From CAKUFA01 sp963656345 (GTDB lineage: Bacteria; Bacillota; Clostridia; Christensenellales; Aristaeellaceae): 40,364 nt of DNA. Made by a program: the position numbers and the translations under genes. Under the pieces are notes generated by a model. The model had not been told where the DNA came from, made no database searches, and saw only the letters and a list, made by a program, of their open reading frames with translations. Positions 31,943-40,308 of the stretch are shown piece after piece. The first letter of the stretch is position 1; each line of letters begins with the position of its first letter. The stretch lies in assembly GCA_963656345.1 (NCBI GenBank), contig CAVKHY010000007.1, positions 1 to 40,364 on the forward strand, in the 5' to 3' direction.

Positions 31943-33130
31943 TTAGGATGCTTTGGCTTTGCTTTTTCCAGCCAGCTTCAAACTGACCAGTAGCAGCACA
32001 GGGAAAATCACTGCCATTAAAATGCCCATGCGCAGGTTGTCGCCAAATACGCCGGACATAAGGCCTGCCAGTGTGGGACCGCCGGAGCAGCCTACATCCC
32101 CGGCCAATGCCAGCATGGCGAACAAAGCCGTGCCGCCGCCCCGGATGGTAGCGGCCGCCTTGCTGAAGGTGCCGGGCCACAGGATGCCAACGGAGAATCC
32201 GCAAACGGCGCAGCCTGCCAGGCTGACCACCGGATTGGGAATCAGGGAAATACACAGATAGGCAGCAATGCACAGCAGGCAGCTGAAGGTCATGAACCGA
32301 TCCAAATCCATTTTGTCGCCGAACTTGCCATAGAGCAGCCGCGAAAGACCCATCAGGCAGGCGAAAGCCATGGGGCCGGTCAGGTCGCCGATGGTTTTGC
32401 TGACGCCAAGCCCCTGCTCCGCAAAAGTGGAAGCCCACTGACTGACGGACTGCTCGGCTGCACCGGCACAGGCCATCATGAGCATCAGCACCCAGAACAT
32501 CTTACTGCAGAAAAGTTCTTTCAGGGAGAGCCCCTTTTCGCCCTCCTCATTCAGGGAGTAAATGGGCGCCTTGGCGAAGAGCAGCATGTTGGCTACGGGA
32601 ATCACCGCCCACAGCAGGGCAAGGATTTTCCAATGCTGAATGCCGAAGATGCTGAAGAACACCGTGGACAGCAGCACGACGCCCATGTGTCCCCAGCAGT
32701 AGAAAGAGTGGAGCAGGCTCATGGCCTTCTCCTTGTGCTCCGTAGGGCAGGCCTCTAGAATGGGGCTGATCAGCACTTCAATCAGTCCGCCGCCGACGGC
32801 ATAAAAGCCTACTGCAATCAGGATGCCGGCAAAAGCGTCCGGCAGCACTTCCGGCAGAATGGTCAGCAGCACCAGCCCGATAGCTGCCATGGCATGGGCA
32901 ATCAGGATGGAAACTCGGTACCCGATCCGATCCACAAACTTGGCTGACAAAAGATCAATCAGCAGCTGAATGGCAAAATTGATGGTAATGAGCATGGTGA
33001 TCTTTGACAGGGGAATCTGATAGGTTGTCTGGAACGTGACGAACAGCAGCGGCACGAAATTGTTGACAATGGCCTGCACAATGTAGCCGATGAAGCAGGC
33101 ATACATGGTCTTTTGATAGTTAGGTTTCAA
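31943..33130 (-). CDS. MFS transporter
   Basis: The 395-residue protein has about twelve membrane segments in two six-helix halves, with the MFS loop motif DRIGYRVSILIAHA between helices 2 and 3 and LYGKFGDKMDLDRFM in the matching position of the second half. This supports the family but not a substrate. Relatives include nucleoside and sugar permeases. The start is TTG 33130, giving LKPNYQKTMYACF; GGAGGG lies eight to nine bases upstream. The next in-frame ATG (33106) would trim eight residues. A longer frame from 33214 is open but its N-terminus is not family-like. Single gene, convergent with the Crp/Fnr gene. Confidence 0.85.
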   Translation of the reverse strand: MKPNYQKTMYACFIGYIVQAIVNNFVPLLFVTFQTTYQIPLSKITMLITINFAIQLLIDLLSAKFVDRIGYRVSILIAHAMAAIGLVLLTILPEVLPDAFAGILIAVGFYAVGGGLIEVLISPILEACPTEHKEKAMSLLHSFYCWGHMGVVLLSTVFFSIFGIQHWKILALLWAVIPVANMLLFAKAPIYSLNEEGEKGLSLKELFCSKMFWVLMLMMACAGAAEQSVSQWASTFAEQGLGVSKTIGDLTGPMAFACLMGLSRLLYGKFGDKMDLDRFMTFSCLLCIAAYLCISLIPNPVVSLAGCAVCGFSVGILWPGTFSKAAATIRGGGTALFAMLALAGDVGCSGGPTLAGLMSGVFGDNLRMGILMAVIFPVLLLVSLKLAGKSKAKAS

Positions 33131-33216
33131 GCACTTTCCCTCCCACACAACATCAGCAGGGATTATAGCTGAAAACCTGACCAATGTCACGAAAAAATAT
33201 TGGCACCTGCCCAATT

Positions 33217-33987
33217 TTACTGCAAAAAGGGCAGATCCGGCATGGTGCCCTTTTCCATGATGATGAGCAGCATTCGGGTGAATCCCTTGGGATCACGAAT
33301 CTGATACTGCATGTGATTGTAGTCCCGGAACACCGGATAATGAGCCTTAGGATAGGCCTTCATCACGACATCCCGATACTTGAAGTGATCTTCCTTGCTG
33401 TCAAATTCGAAGAAGCAATGGGCTTGCAGGTTTTCCGGCAGGGCAGGGAAGGGAGCGTTCACCAGGTTGCCTCCCATTTGCCGGTGCATGTTGCCATAGG
33501 TCAAACCTTGACCGGCCGTGATGAAATAGGGCTTGATGCTGTCGTCATCGCACCACATGATCTTCTTCAGCGTCTTACCCTTGGACCAGTAGAGGCCCTT
33601 GATAGCCAGGTACAGAGCGGGCACCATGAGGTGCCGGGTACCACTGCCAATCTGGGCAAACTGTCCGCCATCCATGAACACATGGTCAACCGGCACTTTG
33701 GTTTGGGACAGAAAGGCAACAGCCAGATCAGTACCGCTGGAAGAAGCAACCACCAAGGCTAAGCGGCTGATACCCTGCTCCTTTAGAAAGGTTTCCACCT
33801 GACGGATCTTATCCGCCTTGCTGACATACTTCTGCCCCGGACAGTACACCGTTGAAGTGGGCATGATGCAGAAGCAGTGCTGTGCCAGTCCCTTTGCCAC
33901 AGGTTCGCTGCTGTCGCCTACAACGCCCATGGCATGGAAGAAGAGCACAGCCGGATTGGCGGACTGCCCCAGTGTTTTGAACAGCAT
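33217..33987 (-). CDS. Alpha/beta-hydrolase-fold protein
   Basis: The 256-residue cytoplasmic protein has the alpha/beta-hydrolase core: VLFFHAMGVVGDSS as the oxyanion region, LALVVASSSGTDLAVAFL as the nucleophile elbow, FEFDSKEDHFKYRD near the acidic residue, and YNHMQYQIRD with a late His. The elbow reads A-S-S-S-G, deviating from the usual G-x-S-x-G by Ala at its first position. Activity is plausible but uncertain. ATG 33987 has a weak GAGGA nine bases upstream. No signal peptide is present and no operon partner is obvious. Confidence 0.7.
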   Translation of the reverse strand: MLFKTLGQSANPAVLFFHAMGVVGDSSEPVAKGLAQHCFCIMPTSTVYCPGQKYVSKADKIRQVETFLKEQGISRLALVVASSSGTDLAVAFLSQTKVPVDHVFMDGGQFAQIGSGTRHLMVPALYLAIKGLYWSKGKTLKKIMWCDDDSIKPYFITAGQGLTYGNMHRQMGGNLVNAPFPALPENLQAHCFFEFDSKEDHFKYRDVVMKAYPKAHYPVFRDYNHMQYQIRDPKGFTRMLLIIMEKGTMPDLPFLQ

Positions 33988-34150
33988 AGGAGCATATCCT
34001 CAAATGTATTGCGTCGGCATTAGCTTTGCCTAACTCTTCCGCTTTTGAAAAGCTGCCTTGCGCAGCCGTTGGATTCCTTTCCTATTCTATCATGCCTCAA
34101 GGGGAAAAGCAATCATCGGACAAACGTTCGCAGGGGAGGGGATGAAAAAC

Positions 34151-34179
34151 TTGCGTTCGTTCGTTAAATGCTGTACAAT
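34151..34179 (+). promoter_or_regulatory. Promoter of the DUF3298-like gene
   Basis: TTGCGT (34151-34156), a 17-base spacer and TACAAT (34174-34179) lie 22 bases before the start. The very short leader includes GGAGGG as ribosome binding site. Confidence 0.72.
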
Positions 34180-34201
34180 AGGAATCCGACGGAGGGCCGG
34201 T

Positions 34202-35353
34202 ATGATGATGAAGAAATGGATTGCGACACTCCTGTTGCTCTTGATGCCTTGCTTGGCCTTGGCGCAGGAGGATGGATTGACCTTGACGGATGCGGGCGTG
34301 GATCTCCCCGGCGGGAGCATCCATTATCCCCAGATACAGGGACTGGATGAGGAAAAGACCGCCCTTGTAAATCAGGCATTGCTGGAAGCCGGACAGATCA
34401 GTCAGCGGCTGGAGCGTGCCACCCTGCTTACTTCTGCGCCGGTGAAGCTGAACGTATCCTGGCAGGCAGACACTCAATGTTTGGCCGGTCAGGTGCTGTC
34501 GGCGGTATTTACGGCGGAAGGCGCAGTAACGGACAGCCGCTCCACCTACGTGTATACCACGCTGAACATGGATCTTGCAAGCGGCGAAGAAATCACCTGG
34601 GCAGATCTGTTTCAGGATGAAGAAGAAGCGCGGGCAGGCATTGCTTCCTATTTGGAAGATGAGCTTGCTCCGGAACTCAGCGCCCATTTAATGAACAGCG
34701 AACTGACGCCGCTGCCGGAGGACTTTTCGCTGGATGCTTCGGGTATGACCTTGTATTATCCCATCAGCCAGCTTGCCACCTTAAGTGACCGAGCCGGGGC
34801 TGTGCACCTGAGTTGGTGTGAACTGCTGCCCTACCTGAAAACAGGGGAGGGGACGGTGCTTCGCCGCATCGGTGCCGAGGTCATGGTCACCCTTTCGGAT
34901 GCATCGGCCATTCAAAAGGCAGTGGACAGCGGCAGCCTGCCGGGGATTCCTGCACAGCTTGGGGACAACATGCAGGAGCTTGTGGATACGTGGGGGCTGC
35001 TCATTGACCCGGATCTTTATGAAAACGGGCGGTTGATTTCCTTGGACGGTGCGGCTTTCCGCACGGTGTATTTGATGACGGATCGGCTGACGGAGACACT
35101 GGACGCCAGCGTTGTGCAGGGGATCCGCATGGATCGGGGCAGCCTGTACGGACTGTGCATCGGCAAAACCAGCCAAAACGAGTGGCGGCAGGTGCTGGGG
35201 GAGCCGGACTATACCGTTGCCCTGAATGAGGAAGAGGCAGACGGTCAGCGTCTGCAAAGCGGCGAAAGCGATTACTACCGCTATGACAACCACACTCTCC
35301 GCCTTCATGCCAATGAAGACGGGATATTGGTGAGTCTTATGGTGCTGGAATAA
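34202..35353 (+). CDS. Secreted DUF3298/RsiV-like protein
   Basis: The 383-residue protein begins with a signal peptide (MMMKKWIATLLLLL, cleavage after ALA). An N-terminal domain with IHYPQIQGLDEEKTALVNQALLEAG and a DUF3298-like segment (SRSTYVYTTLNMDLASGEEITWADLF, GMTLYYPISQLA) follows. This pair occurs in PdaC deacetylases and in RsiV-type anti-sigma proteins that bind lysozyme. No deacetylase domain or sigma-binding helix is visible. A C-terminal ~140-residue region is unassigned. Three ATGs lie in tandem (34202, 34205, 34208); spacing from GGAGGG favours the second or third. It lies 25 bases upstream of the FtsK gene. Confidence 0.7.
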   Translation: MMMKKWIATLLLLLMPCLALAQEDGLTLTDAGVDLPGGSIHYPQIQGLDEEKTALVNQALLEAGQISQRLERATLLTSAPVKLNVSWQADTQCLAGQVLSAVFTAEGAVTDSRSTYVYTTLNMDLASGEEITWADLFQDEEEARAGIASYLEDELAPELSAHLMNSELTPLPEDFSLDASGMTLYYPISQLATLSDRAGAVHLSWCELLPYLKTGEGTVLRRIGAEVMVTLSDASAIQKAVDSGSLPGIPAQLGDNMQELVDTWGLLIDPDLYENGRLISLDGAAFRTVYLMTDRLTETLDASVVQGIRMDRGSLYGLCIGKTSQNEWRQVLGEPDYTVALNEEEADGQRLQSGESDYYRYDNHTLRLHANEDGILVSLMVLE

Positions 35354-35378
35354 AGGGAGCATTGAAGGAGGATCATGG

Positions 35379-38300
35379 ATGGCGCAGCAAAAGAAAAATA
35401 ACAGGAGCAAACCATCGCCCAAGTATTCGGCCGGGACGTTGGAGCTGCGCTTTGTGATCGGACTGATTCTGGTGGCTTTAGGCGTGCTGGTGTTTCTGGC
35501 TGCCGGGCTGCAGCTGAAGGGCAGTGCTTTCGACAGCATCCGAGCCCTGTTCTGCGGCCTGTGTGGCGGATTGACTGTACTGTTCCCAATCATCCCGATT
35601 TGGGGTGGCGTGCTGATGATCCTTTCCACCCAAAAGAAAACATCGCCCAGAGAACTTCTGCTGGTGTCCGGGCTTTATTTGGGACTGGCCGCCTGCCTGA
35701 CACTGGTGATGCACACGGCCTACAACGGGCAGAATATGTCCCTGATGGATTACCTGCTGAACCTGAATGCAACGAAATATAACCCGGCAGACTCCTACCA
35801 GCTGTTCCTCAGCCGAGGCTGGGAACTGGGGCGGAAAGGCACCGGCGGCGGCGGACTGGGCATGCTGCTGGCCTGGCCTGTTTGGAAGACTGTCGGCATT
35901 GTACCCGGGGTGATTTTGTTGGTGCTGCTGTGCATCGGGGACGGATTGCTCCTTTTCCGTGTGGATGTGAAAAAGCTTTTCGGACAGGTACAGCAGAAGG
36001 CAAAGGCGCGGGATCAGCAAAAGCAACAGGAACAGGACGCCCTGCAGCAGCGGCAGCTTCTGTGGCAGCAGCAAGCCGCTGAAGAACAGCAGAGAATGCA
36101 GGCAGCACAGCAAATGCCTGTATACCATGATAACACCCCGCCGGTGGATCAGTGGGGGGCTCAGCCCCAGCCTAGTGCGCCTGTGTGGCAATCCCAGCAA
36201 GTCTATATGCCGCAGACGACAGCACCCTATCAAACTGCGGAACAAAACGGATTCCAGCCAATCCAAGGGGAGCAGTATGTGCCTGTGACCTCGGCAGATA
36301 TGATTTACGAGCAGGCAGACTATACCCAGGCCCTGCAGCAGGAGCAGAACACGAAGAAGACAGGCAGGCTTGGGGGGATCTTCGGCCGCCGAGGGGAAAA
36401 ACAGGGCAAGGTGCAGCACAGTGCCACCGGGGAAACCTGGCAGAACCCTGATGCGCCTCGCCGGGCTTCCTTCCCGCCGGAACAACCTGCACAGCAGGCA
36501 CAGCCGACGTGGCAAAGTAACACGCAGCCCATGCAGCCTGTGCAGCAGGCACAACCCACATGGCAAAGTAATACACAGCCCATGCAGCCCGTGCAGCAGG
36601 CACAGCCCACGTGGCAAAGTAACACGCAGCCCATGCAGCCCGTGCAGCAGACCCAGCCGACATGGCAGGGGAACACCCAGCCCATGCAGCCTGTGCAGCA
36701 GGCACAGCCCACGTGGCAGGGGAACACCCAGCCCATGCAGCCTGTGCAGCAGGCACAGCCCACGTGGCAAAGTAACACGCAGCCCATGCAGCCCGTGCAG
36801 CAAACACAATCCCGGCAGAACAATGCTCAGCCTGTGCGCCAGCCTCAGCCTGCCTATCAGCCTGCACGGCCTTCACGCACGGCCGGGGCGGAAAACAGCA
36901 CTCGGCAGGATACCTGGCAGGAGCCGAACAACTATGCCGCGCCTTCCTGGCGTGACGACGGGGCGACAACCATTCGCCAGGCAACGGGACGCTACCATGC
37001 TGTACCGACTGTGCCTGTTGAAGCGGAAGCAAATGAGGAAACCCCCATTACCCGAAAGCTGCACCAAATGCAGCAGACCCATGAAATTGAGCCGGAACAA
37101 AGCCATGCCGCTCATCATCGCACGCCGGTGAACACCCAGCTGCGCATGGAGCAGGTTCCGCCGCAATCAACAGCGGACGATGAAACGCTCCCATGGGAGA
37201 CTCGGCCTGCTCGCCGCCAGCAGGCTGTCCAGCAGGAAAAGGTTCCTGTGCCTCGCTTGCAGACGGAGCCCCCTAAGGATGCATGGAAGCCGGAACTGAA
37301 GCTTCCTCCCCGGCGCACAGATCTGCCGGAAGAAGAGGAAGAAAAGCCGGAAGAGATGCCCTACGTTTATCCCAACTTTGCATTGATTAAAATGCCGGAG
37401 CCTGCCTCTTCGGAAACAGCGGAGGAGGATGCCCTTCGTTCTCGCCGGTTGGAGGAAACCCTGCAGTCCTTCAAGGTGCCGGCCAAGGTGAAGCACGTGA
37501 CCCACGGCCCTGCTATTTCCCGGTTCGAGCTGGAGATCGCTTCCGGCATCCGTGTGAATAAAATCACGGATCTGGATCGGAATATTGCCATGAACATGGA
37601 GGTCAAGTCCGTTCGTATCGAAGCGCCTATTCCGGGGAAATCCCTGGTAGGCGTGGAGGTACCGAATCATCGTGTGTCCAAAGTCACCCTTCGGGAGGTG
37701 CTGGACACGCCGGCCATGCAGGCCGCCAAGTCCCCCCTGTGCGTGGCACTGGGGAAGGACATCGCGGGCACGCCGATCATTTGCGATCTGGCAAAAATGC
37801 CTCACTTGCTCATTGCTGGTGCCACTGGCAGCGGTAAATCCGTGTGCGTGAACGCCATGATCAATTCCATCCTCTTCCGTGCATCCCCCAAGGAAGTGCG
37901 TATGATTCTGGTGGATCCCAAGGTGGTGGAACTGCAGTGCTACAATAACATTCCCCACCTGCTGATCCCCGTGGTCAGCGATCCCCACAAGGCCGCCGGC
38001 GCGTTGGAATGGGCGGTGGCGGAAATGATGGAACGGTACAACAAGTTCAAGGAAAAAGGCGTTCGGGAAATCACAGGCTACAACAACAAGCTGGAGGACG
38101 GGGATGAATACATGCCCCGCATCGTCATTATTATTGACGAGCTGGCCGACCTGATGATGACCTGCCGCAAGGACGTGGAAGAGCGGATCTGCCGCCTGGC
38201 ACAGCTGGCTCGTGCAGCCGGTATCCATCTGGTGGTGGCAACCCAGCGGCCTTCGGTGGACGTGATTACGGGCTTGATCAAGGCCAACATTCCCAGCCGG

Positions 38301-38831
38301 ATTGCCTTCAAGGTGTCCAGCTATGTGGATAGCCGAACCATCCTTGACCGCCCCGGCGCTGAAAAACTGCTGGGTTACGGCGATATGCTGTATCTGCCCA
38401 ATGGGGAGTTTACCCCCATTCGTGTGCAGGGCTGCTTCCTGACGGATGAAGAGGTCAATAACATTACGGATTTCATCCGCCGGGCGAACCCCAGCGAATA
38501 TGACCCGAACGTGATTGAACAGCTGGAAAGCATGCAGTCCGCCAATAACGGTGATTTGGCAGTGGATGAGATTACCGCTGCGGAGGATGACAGCAACAGC
38601 GATGCCAACCTGCTGCAGCAGGCCATTGAAATGACCGTGCAGGATGGACAAACCTCCACCAGCATGCTGCAGCGACGCCTCCGCATCGGCTATGCCCGGG
38701 CTGGCCGGTTGGTGGATGAAATGGAAAAGCGGGGCGTGGTTTCCCAGAAGGATGGGGCAAAGCCCCGCATGTGCCTGATCTCCCGGGAAGAGTTTGAATT
38801 GCTGAAACAGGACGGATCACTGGAGGAATAA
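35379..38831 (+). CDS. ftsK: FtsK/SpoIIIE-family DNA translocase
   Basis: The 1150-residue protein has four N-terminal membrane helices (residues ~25-190), a long Gln/Pro-rich linker (~200-640) and a motor. The motor carries an alpha domain, Walker A (GATGSGKS, residues ~814-821), Walker B (IVIIIDELADLMM, ~914-926), LVVATQRPSVDVITGLIKAN with the arginine-finger region, and a C-terminal gamma winged helix (TSTSMLQRRLRIGYARAGRLVDEM). It would pump chromosomal DNA at division or sporulation. The start is ATG 35379 with AAGGAGG seven bases upstream; ATG 35375 is out of frame and leads to a quick stop. The linker has six near-identical 17-residue repeats. Whether it acts in division, sporulation or both cannot be told from this gene. 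Confidence 0.95.
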   Translation: MAQQKKNNRSKPSPKYSAGTLELRFVIGLILVALGVLVFLAAGLQLKGSAFDSIRALFCGLCGGLTVLFPIIPIWGGVLMILSTQKKTSPRELLLVSGLYLGLAACLTLVMHTAYNGQNMSLMDYLLNLNATKYNPADSYQLFLSRGWELGRKGTGGGGLGMLLAWPVWKTVGIVPGVILLVLLCIGDGLLLFRVDVKKLFGQVQQKAKARDQQKQQEQDALQQRQLLWQQQAAEEQQRMQAAQQMPVYHDNTPPVDQWGAQPQPSAPVWQSQQVYMPQTTAPYQTAEQNGFQPIQGEQYVPVTSADMIYEQADYTQALQQEQNTKKTGRLGGIFGRRGEKQGKVQHSATGETWQNPDAPRRASFPPEQPAQQAQPTWQSNTQPMQPVQQAQPTWQSNTQPMQPVQQAQPTWQSNTQPMQPVQQTQPTWQGNTQPMQPVQQAQPTWQGNTQPMQPVQQAQPTWQSNTQPMQPVQQTQSRQNNAQPVRQPQPAYQPARPSRTAGAENSTRQDTWQEPNNYAAPSWRDDGATTIRQATGRYHAVPTVPVEAEANEETPITRKLHQMQQTHEIEPEQSHAAHHRTPVNTQLRMEQVPPQSTADDETLPWETRPARRQQAVQQEKVPVPRLQTEPPKDAWKPELKLPPRRTDLPEEEEEKPEEMPYVYPNFALIKMPEPASSETAEEDALRSRRLEETLQSFKVPAKVKHVTHGPAISRFELEIASGIRVNKITDLDRNIAMNMEVKSVRIEAPIPGKSLVGVEVPNHRVSKVTLREVLDTPAMQAAKSPLCVALGKDIAGTPIICDLAKMPHLLIAGATGSGKSVCVNAMINSILFRASPKEVRMILVDPKVVELQCYNNIPHLLIPVVSDPHKAAGALEWAVAEMMERYNKFKEKGVREITGYNNKLEDGDEYMPRIVIIIDELADLMMTCRKDVEERICRLAQLARAAGIHLVVATQRPSVDVITGLIKANIPSRIAFKVSSYVDSRTILDRPGAEKLLGYGDMLYLPNGEFTPIRVQGCFLTDEEVNNITDFIRRANPSEYDPNVIEQLESMQSANNGDLAVDEITAAEDDSNSDANLLQQAIEMTVQDGQTSTSMLQRRLRIGYARAGRLVDEMEKRGVVSQKDGAKPRMCLISREEFELLKQDGSLEE
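36492..36797 (+). repeat. Six tandem 51-bp repeats in the FtsK linker
   Basis: Six 51-base units begin at 36492, 36543, 36594, 36645, 36696 and 36747, with a degenerate seventh from 36798. Each encodes 17 residues of the form QxQPTWQ(S/G)NTQPMQPVQ. The units differ mainly at silent positions and at Ser/Gly and Ala/Thr, which suggests recent expansion by slippage or unequal exchange. Confidence 0.92.
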
Positions 38832-38835
38832 AGCA

Positions 38836-39993
38836 ATGGCAAACATGATGGATTACCTTGCCTGGCGCGGAGATTTGAACCTGAATGCTGCTCCCTGGTG
38901 CGGTGTGGACAGCCTGATCATGGCCAGCTTCAGCTATAACGTGCTTTCCTGCCCGGAGGCGGCAGGGGAAGAAGGCGTTCGTTTGTGCGATATGGCGCCG
39001 ATGCTGGATCTTCCTCAGCGGACAGGCAATGTGTACTTCGAGCAATGGCGCACCCTGCTGTACACCATGGCGGACACCGTGCGGTTCCGCACCATGCGGG
39101 TACATCACTACGTTGATGTCATTGATCCGGAACGTGCCATGCAGTTCTCCGCCTATGCGGCGGATATGGAGGACGGCAGCACCTTTGTGGCTTTCCGCGG
39201 CACGGACAGCACTCTGGTGGGCTGGCGGGAGGACTTCGACATGTCCTACGAAACCTCGGTGCCTGCCCAGGAAAACGCCAAAAAGTTTTTGGAGATGATT
39301 GCATCAGCCCGTCCCGGCAAACTGCGGGTTTCCGGCCACAGCAAGGGCGGCAACCTGGCAGCCTATGCGGCGGCTCATGCCGCACCGGAGGTACAGGCTC
39401 GGATTGACAGTGTGTACAGCTTCGACGGCCCGGGCTTGGATGACGATACCATGGCGAGTGAAGGCTATGCCCGGATTCTTCCGGTGATGCATTCGGTGAT
39501 TCCGCAAGCTTCCGTGGTGGGACTGCTGATGAACTACCATGCCAACTACACCGTTGTGAAGTCCTTGTCCGTATCCCTTTGGCAGCACGACGCCTTCAAG
39601 TGGCAGGTGCTGGGAACCGACTTTGTTGCCGGGGAACGCACCACCACCAGCCTGCTCATGGACGAAACCCTGCATGAATGGTTGAAGGCCTGCACCAAAG
39701 AAGAGCGGAAAGAATTCGTGGAAGCTTTGTTTGATGTGCTGACATCCACCGATGCTACCACCCTGGCCCAGCTTTCCGGAGAAAAGCTGAAGTCTGCTGC
39801 CATGATCCTTGCCGGCGTGCGGGGCATGAACCCGGAAATGCGGAAAATGTTCCTGCGGCTGATCGGCATGTTCCTTTCCATGACGGCCGCCAATGCGGTG
39901 GGCATGATCGGCGAAAAGCAGCGTGATGTTTTGAGTGATCTGCTGAATAAGCTGAAGCCGGAGAATACCGGGGATGGGAAGGAAAATAAGTAA
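38836..39993 (+). CDS. Mbeg1-like (DUF2974) alpha/beta hydrolase
   Basis: The 385-residue protein matches the Mbeg1-like/DUF2974 family. It has MMDYLAWRGDL at the N-terminus, STFVAFRGTDSTLVGWREDF before the elbow, and the lipase-type elbow VSGHSKGGNLAAYAA with Ser as nucleophile. YSFDGPGLDDDTM carries the acid, and a C-terminal helical tail of ~120 residues follows. The protein has no signal peptide. Activity is predicted to be esterase or lipase type, substrate unknown. The GGAGG ribosome binding site lies within the last FtsK codons and the start is four bases after the FtsK stop, so the two are translationally coupled. Confidence 0.88.
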   Translation: MANMMDYLAWRGDLNLNAAPWCGVDSLIMASFSYNVLSCPEAAGEEGVRLCDMAPMLDLPQRTGNVYFEQWRTLLYTMADTVRFRTMRVHHYVDVIDPERAMQFSAYAADMEDGSTFVAFRGTDSTLVGWREDFDMSYETSVPAQENAKKFLEMIASARPGKLRVSGHSKGGNLAAYAAAHAAPEVQARIDSVYSFDGPGLDDDTMASEGYARILPVMHSVIPQASVVGLLMNYHANYTVVKSLSVSLWQHDAFKWQVLGTDFVAGERTTTSLLMDETLHEWLKACTKEERKEFVEALFDVLTSTDATTLAQLSGEKLKSAAMILAGVRGMNPEMRKMFLRLIGMFLSMTAANAVGMIGEKQRDVLSDLLNKLKPENTGDGKENK

Positions 39994-40010
39994 TGGATCT
40001 ATCCATTTTT
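39992..40010 (+). terminator. Weak terminator after the Mbeg1-like gene
   Basis: A 6-bp AT-rich stem (39992-39997 with 40002-40007), a 4-base loop and TTT to 40010 overlap the stop codon. Stability is low, so termination is uncertain. Confidence 0.4.
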
Positions 40011-40117
40011 AACGCATACTTTGCCTCCGTTTTCGCATAAGAAAACAATATCGTCATTTTGTTCAGGGTTTCTCTGTTTCGAACAGTCGGAGCGGGGCTT
40101 AGACGGGCGGCTAAGAC

Positions 40118-40258
40118 ATGGCTGACCTGCAGAAGGCTACCATCAACATCCTGAACGTGCTGATGCACACCAACCAGTTCGAAGAACTGACCGGTATCAC
40201 CGTTGGCACCTACACGGATACTTCCGCAGTGAATAACTACATCACCGTAACCAAGTAA
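40118..40258 (+). CDS. 46-residue ORF of unknown function
   Basis: ATG 40118 opens a frame with a stop codon two codons upstream (40112-40114), so the start is well bounded. The product, MADLQKATINILN...YITVTK, is polar to amphipathic, with no membrane helix or signal peptide. Codons are strongly biased to the C-ending forms used by highly expressed genes (ATC, AAC, ACC, CTG), which supports coding. No good Shine-Dalgarno sequence is visible. A short inverted repeat (CTTAG...CTAAG, 40098-40115) lies just before the start. A GC-rich hairpin follows the stop. I do not recognise the protein. Confidence 0.5.
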   Translation: MADLQKATINILNVLMHTNQFEELTGITVGTYTDTSAVNNYITVTK

Positions 40259-40275
40259 GCAACATTCCACCCAAA

Positions 40276-40301
40276 GGGGGCGCCGGCATTGCCGACGCCC
40301 C
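40276..40301 (+). terminator. GC-rich hairpin after the 46-codon ORF
   Basis: GGGGCG-CGGC pairs with GCCG-CGCCCC (40277-40287 with 40291-40301, one mismatched pair), with a 3-base loop. Only a weak T-tract (TCTGCTTG) follows, apparently because a group II intron begins there. Confidence 0.65.
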
Positions 40302-40308
40302 TCTGCTT

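Noticed and set aside
36492..36797. CRISPR array
   Set aside because: The 51-bp units are contiguous, without spacers, in frame and inside the FtsK gene.
35478..36809. 443-codon minus-strand open frame opposite the FtsK linker
   Set aside because: Created by the repetitive Gln-rich codons of FtsK; its Leu/His/Gly repeats simply reflect the 51-bp units.
40112..40258. 46-codon ORF as the C-terminal piece of a longer gene
   Set aside because: An in-frame stop lies two codons upstream of its ATG, so it cannot extend upstream unless there is an assembly error.
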